Assembly: GCA_937995275.1 (NCBI GenBank)
Contig: CALKKN010000168.1
Coordinates: 1-5,449, forward strand
DNA length: 5,449 nucleotides
Source of the DNA: an uncultured Lysobacterales bacterium
GTDB taxonomy: Bacteria > Pseudomonadota > Gammaproteobacteria > Xanthomonadales > SZUA-36
Direction: 5' to 3'
Position 1 is the stretch's first letter; each line of letters begins with the position of its first letter. The notes under the pieces were generated by a model. The model was given only the letters and a program-made list of their open reading frames with translations. It had not been told where the DNA came from and did not search any database. Of the stretch, positions 1 through 5,449 are shown piece by piece. The position numbers were made by a program, and so were the translations under genes.

Positions 1-1106
<1,106 letters not shown>

Positions 1107-1158
1107 GCGGTGCCTGGCGCAGTCGCGCTGACGGCGCGGTAGAGCGCTACACCTGACC

Positions 1159-2040
1159 ATGCCCTGGCTGGAAGTCACCATTCGCGTAGGGGCCCCGGAC
1201 GCCGGGGACGCCGAGGACGCGCTGGAGCGGCTCGGTGCGCTGGCCGTCACCCTCGCGGACGCCGCCGACGACCCGGTTCTCGAGCCATCGCCGGGCACCA
1301 CGCCCCTGTGGCCCAGCTTGCAGGTGCGCGGACTGTTCGACGCGGATGTCGAGCGCAAGCAGATCGTCGAAGGCCTGCAGGCCGCCTGCGGACCGCAGCG
1401 TCCCGCCCTCATCGAGTGGCGGGAAATCGGCGAGCGCGACTGGGCCCGGGCCTGGATGGACCGGTTCCAACCCATGCGATTCGGGCGCCGACTGTGGGTC
1501 GTACCCTCCGGCATGGAGATTTCGCCTGCCGCCGGGAATATCGAGCTCCGGCTGGACCCGGGGCTGGCCTTCGGCACCGGCACGCATCCGACGACGGCCC
1601 TGTGCCTCGAATGGCTCGACGGGCACGAGGTGGCGGGCCGCCGCGTGGTGGACTTCGGCTGCGGCTCGGGCATCCTGGGAATCGCCGCGGCACTGCTGGG
1701 GGCGGCAGCGGTCGTGTGCGTGGACAACGACCACCAGGCGCTGGAAGCCACCGCCGCGAACGCCGGGCGCAACGGGGTCGCGGAGCGGCTCGCCTGCCGG
1801 CCGCCGGAACGATTTACGGAAACCCGGGCGGACATCGTCGCGGCCAACATCCTGGCCGGTCCGCTGCAGGGTTTGGCCCCGGTCCTTACGGGGTGTCTGC
1901 AGCCTGGCGGGTGGCTGATTCTGTCGGGTTTGCTCGCGGAACAATCCGACGATGTGGCAGCGGCGTACCGGCCGGCCTGCGTGGTAACCGGTTCAGCCGA
2001 GTCGGAGGGTTGGGCAAGGCTCGACCTGCGAAAACTGTAG
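1159..2040 (+). CDS. prmA: Ribosomal protein L11 methyltransferase
   Basis: SAM-dependent methyltransferase that trimethylates ribosomal protein L11; cytoplasmic. It is 293 residues, the usual length. The N-terminal substrate-recognition domain begins MPWLEVTI, a typical PrmA start. The linker motif FGTGTHPTT is at 138-146. The class I SAM-binding loop VVDFGCGSG is at 163-171, followed by the acidic end of strand 2 (VCVDND, 186-191). The catalytic-region motif ANILAGPL is at 229-236. The C-terminal LQPGGWLILSGLL segment (247-259) completes the Rossmann fold. The start is fixed by the conserved N-terminus, because the ribosome binding site is weak: only AGAG at 1141-1144, rather far from the ATG. 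It follows accC after 52 bases with no terminator visible, so co-transcription with accC is likely, as in other proteobacteria. The stop codon lies inside the first copy of the repeat cluster that follows. L11 methylation is dispensable in E. coli. Confidence 0.96.
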   Translation: MPWLEVTIRVGAPDAGDAEDALERLGALAVTLADAADDPVLEPSPGTTPLWPSLQVRGLFDADVERKQIVEGLQAACGPQRPALIEWREIGERDWARAWMDRFQPMRFGRRLWVVPSGMEISPAAGNIELRLDPGLAFGTGTHPTTALCLEWLDGHEVAGRRVVDFGCGSGILGIAAALLGAAAVVCVDNDHQALEATAANAGRNGVAERLACRPPERFTETRADIVAANILAGPLQGLAPVLTGCLQPGGWLILSGLLAEQSDDVAAAYRPACVVTGSAESEGWARLDLRKL

Positions 2041-2103
2041 CAGCGGCTATGTGGGAGCGGCTTTAGCCGCTCCCACAAAACCGCTCCTACAGCCGCTCCT
2101 GCA
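2036..2103. repeat. Cluster of five degenerate REP-like repeats between prmA and ppa
   Basis: Five imperfect copies of a 12-13 base unit resembling TGTAGGAGCGGCT. Two are in + orientation: TGTAGCAGCGGCT at 2036-2048 and TGTGGGAGCGGCT at 2050-2062. Three are inverted: AGCCGCTCCCACA at 2065-2077, ACCGCTCCTACA at 2080-2091 and AGCCGCTCCTGCA at 2091-2103. From general knowledge, GGAGCGGCT-type palindromic extragenic repeats are abundant in many gammaproteobacterial genomes, where they belong to the REP class. The cluster fills nearly the whole gap between two convergent genes, a typical REP location. The first copy overlaps the last codons and the TAG stop of prmA (2038-2040), and the last copy ends four bases from the ppa stop. 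Copy number elsewhere in the genome cannot be judged from this window. Confidence 0.8.
2050..2077. terminator. Perfect 12-bp stem-loop between convergent genes, possible bidirectional terminator
   Basis: TGTGGGAGCGGC (2050-2061) and GCCGCTCCCACA (2066-2077) are exact reverse complements around a TTTA loop. The central T and A could also pair. The hairpin is very GC-rich and lies between the 3' ends of prmA and ppa, where it could stop or stabilise either transcript. There is no T-run after the stem in either direction: AAAA follows it on the + strand and TAGCC on the - strand. It is therefore not a canonical Rho-independent terminator. The terminator role is inference; the stem is seen directly. 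It is formed by the second and third copies of the repeat cluster. Confidence 0.4.
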
Positions 2104-2107
2104 ACAG

Positions 2108-2659
2108 CTACCACTTGGTGGGGCGTTCGGGGAGGGCATTGTAGCGTTCGACCGACTCCAGGATCTCGCGGCGGGCCGCCGCGGCGTCTTCCCAACCCTT
2201 GATGTTGACGTACTTGCCGGTTTCGAGGTCCTTGTAGTGGTCGAAAAAGTGCTGGATCTGCAGCCTCAGCAACTCGTCGACATCTTCCAGTTCCCGGACG
2301 TTCCGATACAGCCCGGTGATGTCCTCGGTCGGCACCGCCAGGATTTTGGCGTCCTCGCCCGACTCGTCCTCCATGCGCAGCAGGCCGACCGGCCGGCAGG
2401 TGACGACGACGCCGGACACCACGGGCACCGGCATCACCACCATCACGTCCGTCGGGTCGCCATCGCCGCACAACGTGTGCGGGATGTAGCCGTAGTTGCA
2501 GGGGTAGTGCATGGCGGTCTTGAGCATCCGGTCCAGGAACAGTGCGCCCGAATCCTTGTCGATTTCGTATTTCACCGCCGGGCTATGCATCGGGATTTCG
2601 ATGATGACGTTGACGTCGTTGGGCACATCCCGGCCGACGGGAACATCCTGCAGGCTCAT
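2108..2659 (-). CDS. ppa: Inorganic pyrophosphatase, family I (soluble)
   Basis: Hydrolyses pyrophosphate to two phosphates with Mg2+, pulling biosynthetic reactions such as tRNA charging and nucleic acid synthesis forward; cytoplasmic, hexameric in bacterial relatives. It is 183 residues, slightly longer than the E. coli protein. The family signature DGDPTDV is at 66-72, giving metal ligands D66, D68 and D71. The other expected active-site residues are present: E21, K30 and E32 (KYEIDK), R44, Y56 (YPCNYGYIP), D98, D103 and K105 (GEDAK), and Y142-K143 (HYKDLE). The start at 2659 is supported by the conserved MSLQDVPVG opening and by a good ribosome binding site (GGAG, bases 2669-2666 on this strand, six bases from the ATG). 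The gene is convergent with prmA and divergent from cphB. No functional link to its neighbours is evident: cyanophycin synthesis releases ADP and phosphate, not pyrophosphate. Confidence 0.97.
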   Translation of the reverse strand: MSLQDVPVGRDVPNDVNVIIEIPMHSPAVKYEIDKDSGALFLDRMLKTAMHYPCNYGYIPHTLCGDGDPTDVMVVMPVPVVSGVVVTCRPVGLLRMEDESGEDAKILAVPTEDITGLYRNVRELEDVDELLRLQIQHFFDHYKDLETGKYVNIKGWEDAAAARREILESVERYNALPERPTKW

Positions 2660-2677
2660 GTGGAGCTCCGGCTATGG

Positions 2678-2705
2678 TTGGAAGACCAGCCATTATAGCT
2701 ATAAA
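2678..2705 (+). promoter_or_regulatory. Candidate sigma-70 promoter of cphB
   Basis: TTGGAA (2678-2683, four of six matches to the -35 consensus) and TATAAA (2700-2705, five of six to the -10) are separated by 16 bases. The predicted transcription start is near 2712, giving a leader of about 45 bases before the cphB ATG. This AT-rich patch stands out in a GC-rich region. The -10 overlaps the right half of the palindrome TTATAGCTATAA, whose left half holds the oppositely directed ppa -10. The element is read from consensus matching only. Confidence 0.5.
2692..2697 (-). promoter_or_regulatory. Candidate -10 box of the ppa promoter
   Basis: On the - strand these bases read TATAAT, a perfect sigma-70 -10 consensus. 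Transcription would start near 2685, leaving a leader of roughly 26 bases before the ppa ATG. The region 16-18 bases upstream is GC-rich (GGCGGG at 2720-2715) and does not resemble a -35 box, and there is no TGN extension. The promoter may therefore need an activator, or the real one may differ. The box sits in the left half of the palindrome TTATAGCTATAA (2693-2704). Confidence 0.45.
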
Positions 2706-2720
2706 ATGGCGCTCCCCGCC

Positions 2721-2735
2721 CGGCCGGTCCGGCCG
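2721..2735. promoter_or_regulatory. Perfect 15-base palindrome in the cphB leader
   Basis: CGGCCGGTCCGGCCG has seven-base arms that are exact reverse complements around a central T. It lies between the predicted cphB transcription start and the ribosome binding site. It could be an operator, or form a small hairpin in the leader RNA (stem GGCCG/CGGCC with a three-base loop, extendable by one pair). In DNA this rich in G and C such a palindrome can arise by chance, so the regulatory role is only a suggestion. Confidence 0.3.
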
Positions 2736-2740
2736 CGGAC

Positions 2741-2746
2741 AGGAGG
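2741..2746 (+). promoter_or_regulatory. Ribosome binding site of cphB that fixes its start
   Basis: AGGAGG, a full Shine-Dalgarno match, ends ten bases before the ATG at 2757. The frame is open upstream to at least base 2511, but those earlier codons run antisense through ppa and carry no cyanophycinase similarity. This site therefore decides the start. Confidence 0.85.
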
Positions 2747-2756
2747 ATCGCTCACC

Positions 2757-3572
2757 ATGCCCGAAGAAACCGAAGACGCGAAGCCGCGCGGCTTCATCAT
2801 ACCGATCGGCGGCGCCGAAGGCCGCGGCCGCAAATCACCAATTCTCAGCCGGTTCGCGGATCTTTGCGGCGGCGAGGAGGCGCGGATCATGGTGATCCCG
2901 ACCGCCTCGCTGCGTAACGAGACCGGCCCGGAGTACGCGGATTTGTTCAGGTCGATGGGCGCCAGGTCGATGTGCGTGCCCATCGAAAAGCGCGAGGACT
3001 GCTTCGAGTCGGAAACCCTGCGCATCCTCGAGAACGCAACCGGGATCTTTATCACCGGCGGCAACCAGCTGCGCCTGTCGACGATACTCGGCGGCACGCC
3101 CGTCGCGCGCCGGATCCGCAAGTTGAACCTGCAGGGCATCCACGTCGCCGGCACCTCGGCCGGCGCCGCCATCGTCTCCGAACACATGATCGCCGGCGGC
3201 CGCAGCGGGTCTTCGCCACGCGAAAGCGGCGTCGAGCTGGCGCCCGGGCTGGGCCTGACCAACCGGGTCATCATCGACCAGCATTTCAACCAACGCCAAC
3301 GCATGGGACGCCTGCTGGCCGCACTGTCCTTCAACCCCTTTGCCTGCGGCCTGGGCATCGACGAGAACACGGCCGGCTTCATCGGTCCGGACGGCAAGAT
3401 GGAGGTTGTAGGCAAGGGCACCATCACGGTGGTCGATCCTGCCGATCTGCGCCATTCCTCGATGAGCTACGTGCGGCGCGCCGAGGCCGTCACGCTGATC
3501 GGCCTCAAGCTGCATGTGCTCGCTCAGGGCGCGCATTTCAATACCGAAACACGTCTGGCCACCATCGACTGA
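2757..3572 (+). CDS. cphB: Cyanophycinase (peptidase family S51)
   Basis: Serine exopeptidase that degrades cyanophycin (multi-L-arginyl-poly-L-aspartate) to beta-Asp-Arg dipeptides. The protein is 271 residues, matching the Synechocystis CphB class of about 270. It has no signal peptide or membrane segment, so it is the cytoplasmic type (CphB) and not the secreted CphE type. The fold starts at RGFIIPIGGAEGRG (11-24). The nucleophile elbow GTSAGA is at 132-137 with Ser134. The other likely triad members are His176 (DQHFNQRQRMGRL) and Glu203 (GIDENTA), which correspond to Ser132, His174 and Glu201 of the cyanobacterial enzyme as I recall it. The substrate-pocket motif TGGNQ is at 100-104. The gene sits 84 bases upstream of cphA on the same strand, so storage and mobilisation genes are adjacent. 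It has a plausible promoter of its own and a strong ribosome binding site. No damage to the reading frame was seen. Confidence 0.95.
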   Translation: MPEETEDAKPRGFIIPIGGAEGRGRKSPILSRFADLCGGEEARIMVIPTASLRNETGPEYADLFRSMGARSMCVPIEKREDCFESETLRILENATGIFITGGNQLRLSTILGGTPVARRIRKLNLQGIHVAGTSAGAAIVSEHMIAGGRSGSSPRESGVELAPGLGLTNRVIIDQHFNQRQRMGRLLAALSFNPFACGLGIDENTAGFIGPDGKMEVVGKGTITVVDPADLRHSSMSYVRRAEAVTLIGLKLHVLAQGAHFNTETRLATID

Positions 3573-3593
3573 GCCAACGCGTGCCGGTGCCGT

Positions 3594-3623
3594 TTGGTGC
3601 TGGAGGAACACTGGCGTTAAGAT
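3594..3623 (+). promoter_or_regulatory. Weak candidate promoter for cphA
   Basis: TTGGTG (3594-3599) and TAAGAT (3618-3623, four of six matches to the -10 consensus) are separated by 18 bases in the cphB-cphA gap. If real, transcription would begin near 3630, just ahead of the cphA ribosome binding site. cphA may equally be read through from the cphB promoter, since no terminator is visible in the gap. Confidence 0.25.
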
Positions 3624-3628
3624 GCCCT

Positions 3629-3649
3629 GACCTCTTATTAAAACAGGTC
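3629..3649. promoter_or_regulatory. Imperfect dyad overlapping the cphA ribosome binding site
   Basis: Arms GACCT (3629-3633) and AGGTC (3645-3649) are exact reverse complements. Counting the inner bases, eight of ten pairs across the 21-base element are symmetric around base 3639, with an AT-rich core (TTATTAAAA). The right arm contains AGG (3645-3647), the only Shine-Dalgarno-like bases for cphA. The element could be a repressor operator or a weak leader hairpin that hides the ribosome binding site. It does not match any operator I know, including the ArgR box. Confidence 0.35.
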
Positions 3650-3656
3650 GCGCGCC

Positions 3657-5449
3657 ATGAGAATCCTGGCCACCAACGTTTACGTCGGGCCCAGCCTTTA
3701 TGCCCATTTCCGAGTCATCCGGCACCAGGTCGATATCGGCGCGCTGGAGGAGTGGCCGTCCATCAGGCTGGGAGAGGGTTTCATATCGGAACTTGTCGAG
3801 GCCTTGCCCGGCCTGTCCAGGCATGGATGTTCCTACGGCGAAGCCGGCGGTTTCCTGCGGCGTTTGCGCGAGGACGAAGGCACCTGGATGGCGCACATCT
3901 GGGAGCACGGGGCCCTCGAACTGCAAAACATGGCGGGTTCCGACGTCTCCTTCGGCAAGACACGCAGCGCCGGTCCGCCCGGCCATTACAACATGGTGTT
4001 CCAGTACCAGCAGAAGGACGTGGGGCTCGAAGCGGCCCGCATCTCGCGCCAGCTTCTGCTGATCCTGCTGCCGCAGGAGTTGCAGGCCGAGTTCGAGGGC
4101 GAGATCGAGGAAGAATTCGATTTTGAGGAAGAGCGTGACGCATTCATCCGTTTCGCCCAGCGCAAGGAACTCGGCCCCAGCACCGCTTCCCTGGTCAAGG
4201 CCGCCGAGGAGCGCGAAGTTCCCTGGTTGCGGTTGAACAAGTACTCTCTGGTGCAGTTCGGACACGGCCGTTACCAACAGCGGATCCAGGCCACCATCAC
4301 CAGCAAGACGCCGCACATCGGAGTCGAGATTTCCTGCGACAAGGAGGATACCCACAACCTGCTGCGCGACCTCGGTTTGCCGGTGCCGCAGCAGCGGCTT
4401 GTACGCTCTGAACGCGAGGCGCTGCGCGCCGCCCACCGGATCGGCTTCCCGGTGGTTGTGAAGCCGCTGGATGCGAATCACGGCCGGGGCGTCTCGATCA
4501 ACCTGGTCGAGTCGGCACAGGTCAGTACGGCCTTCGAGGTTGCCCTGCAAAGCGCGCGCGGCAGCAGCGTGCTCGTGGAGAGCTACATCGAAGGGATGGA
4601 TCACCGCATGCTGGTTGTCAATGATGAGCTCGTCGCAGTCGCCAAGCGGGTGCCCGGGCACGTGGTCGGCGACAGTCAACACACCATCGCCGAACTGATC
4701 GGGATCGTGAACCAGGACCCGCGCCGCGGCATCGGCCACGAGAAGGTCCTGACCCGGCTCGAACTGGACCACCAGGCGCGGCGCCTGCTGAGCAAGGCCG
4801 GGCTGGATGAAGATTCGGTGCTGCCGTACGGCGAGGTGTTTTACCTGCGGTCGACCGCCAATCTGTCCACCGGCGGCACCGCTATCGACATGACCGACGT
4901 GGTCCATCCGGATAACCGGCAGATGGCGGTGCGCGCTGTGCAGGCGGTCGGGTTGGACGTGGGCGGCGTGGATTTCCTGACAACGGACATCACCAAGTCC
5001 TACAAGGAAGTCGGCGGTGCCATCGTGGAGGTCAACGCTGCTCCCGGGTTCCGCATGCACGTGGCGCCCTCGGAGGGCGAGCCGCGGGACGTGGCGGGCA
5101 AGGTCATGGACATGCTGTTTCCGCCCAGCAGCCCGACCCGCATCCCCGTGGCCAGTATCACCGGCACCAACGGCAAGACCACGACCTCGCGAATGCTTTC
5201 GCACATCCTGAAAACAGCCGGCCACTCGGTGGGCATGACCTCGACCGACGGCGTCTACATAGACGGACGTTTGACCGTCAAGGGCGACATGACCGGTCCG
5301 ACCTCGGCGCACATTGTGCTGCGCGATCCCACCGTGGACATGGCGGTGCTCGAGACGGCGCGGGGCGGCCTGCTGCGCGCCGGGCTCGGCTATCGGCGAT
5401 GCGACGTGTCCGCGTGCCTCAACGTCGCTTCCGACCATCTCGGCCTGCA
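3657..5449 (+). CDS. cphA: Cyanophycin synthetase (3' end cut off)
   Basis: ATP-dependent polymerisation of Asp and Arg into cyanophycin, the granular nitrogen reserve; cytoplasmic. The frame is open from the ATG at 3657 to the right edge, giving 597 codons plus two bases. Known CphA proteins are roughly 870-900 residues, so about a third is missing. The N-terminal domain (about 1-160) opens MRILATNVYVGPSLY and contains the conserved HIWEHGALELQ segment and an acidic patch at 145-161. LGPSTASLV follows at 172-180. The ATP-grasp domain (about 222-485) has DKEDT (228-232), VVVKPLDANHGRGVSI (266-281), RVPGHVVGD (331-339), NLSTGGTAID (402-411) and EVNAAPGFRMH (458-468). The Mur-ligase-like domain starts near 498 with P-loop TGTNGKTTT (502-510), then LETARGGLLRAG (565-576) and DHLGL (593-597). 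ATP-grasp plus Mur ligase in this order is diagnostic for CphA. The ribosome binding site is poor (AGG, nine bases upstream) compared with cphB's. Confidence 0.96.
   Translation, partial: MRILATNVYVGPSLYAHFRVIRHQVDIGALEEWPSIRLGEGFISELVEALPGLSRHGCSYGEAGGFLRRLREDEGTWMAHIWEHGALELQNMAGSDVSFGKTRSAGPPGHYNMVFQYQQKDVGLEAARISRQLLLILLPQELQAEFEGEIEEEFDFEEERDAFIRFAQRKELGPSTASLVKAAEEREVPWLRLNKYSLVQFGHGRYQQRIQATITSKTPHIGVEISCDKEDTHNLLRDLGLPVPQQRLVRSEREALRAAHRIGFPVVVKPLDANHGRGVSINLVESAQVSTAFEVALQSARGSSVLVESYIEGMDHRMLVVNDELVAVAKRVPGHVVGDSQHTIAELIGIVNQDPRRGIGHEKVLTRLELDHQARRLLSKAGLDEDSVLPYGEVFYLRSTANLSTGGTAIDMTDVVHPDNRQMAVRAVQAVGLDVGGVDFLTTDITKSYKEVGGAIVEVNAAPGFRMHVAPSEGEPRDVAGKVMDMLFPPSSPTRIPVASITGTNGKTTTSRMLSHILKTAGHSVGMTSTDGVYIDGRLTVKGDMTGPTSAHIVLRDPTVDMAVLETARGGLLRAGLGYRRCDVSACLNVASDHLGL

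Noticed and set aside
1107..1158. A promoter or hairpin between accC and prmA
   Set aside because: Only a four-base stem (GTAG/CTAC, 1139-1150) and no convincing -10 or -35. The spacer looks like a simple intra-operon gap.
2036..2103. A CRISPR array
   Set aside because: The units are 12-13 bases, imperfect, in both orientations and without spacers.
2051..2698. A 215-codon + strand open frame starting in the repeat cluster
   Set aside because: It is fully antisense to ppa, which has all its active-site residues and a good ribosome binding site. The His/Asp-rich translation is a shadow.
2511..2756. A longer N-terminus for cphB
   Set aside because: The frame is open upstream, but that part lies inside ppa and across the promoter region, and lacks cyanophycinase similarity. 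AGGAGG places the start at 2757.
3573..3656. A terminator or sigma-54 promoter between cphB and cphA
   Set aside because: No GC stem followed by a T-run is present, and no TGGCAC-N5-TTGCA-like pair was found despite the nitrogen-related function.
2835..5438. An 867-codon open frame on the - strand across cphB and cphA
   Set aside because: Its codons are exactly antisense to those of cphB and cphA, which share one phase. Stops in this register need TTA, CTA or TCA codons on the sense strand, which are rare in GC-rich genes, so long antisense frames arise automatically. The translation resembles no family, while both sense genes have full catalytic motifs.

Overview
The window is GC-rich, tightly packed bacterial chromosome and contains nothing that looks phage- or plasmid-borne. 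The order accC-prmA, a four-residue-for-four-residue match of AccC spacing to the E. coli enzyme, an E. coli-like family I pyrophosphatase, and a cluster of TGTAGGAGCGGCT-type extragenic repeats together suggest a high-GC gammaproteobacterium. A betaproteobacterium is less likely. I cannot name the genus from this sequence.

Layout. Positions 1-1106 hold the 3' four-fifths of accC (biotin carboxylase, + strand, 5' end outside the window). After a 52-base spacer comes prmA (1159-2040, +), the ribosomal protein L11 methyltransferase. prmA converges on ppa (2108-2659, -), a soluble inorganic pyrophosphatase. The short gap between them is filled by five degenerate copies of a 12-13 base repeat in two orientations, and the first copy contains the prmA stop codon. 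ppa diverges from cphB (2757-3572, +), a cytoplasmic cyanophycinase. Their 97-base shared promoter region contains a palindrome in which the two candidate -10 boxes lie back to back. After an 84-base gap comes cphA (3657 to the right edge, +), cyanophycin synthetase, which is complete through its N-terminal and ATP-grasp domains and is cut off early in its Mur-ligase domain.

How the genes work together. accC and prmA are housekeeping functions: fatty acid synthesis and modification of the translation machinery. ppa is general phosphate metabolism. cphB and cphA form a storage module. CphA polymerises aspartate and arginine, using ATP, into the nitrogen reserve cyanophycin, and CphB cuts it back to beta-Asp-Arg dipeptides. 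The organism can therefore probably store nitrogen as cyanophycin granules.

There is no clear undescribed system here. The most interesting material is non-coding: the repeat cluster between prmA and ppa, the ppa/cphB promoter palindrome, and two dyads in the leaders of cphB and cphA that could be regulatory. No RNA genes, CRISPR arrays, insertion sequences or attachment sites were seen, and no gene-free stretch exceeds 100 bases.
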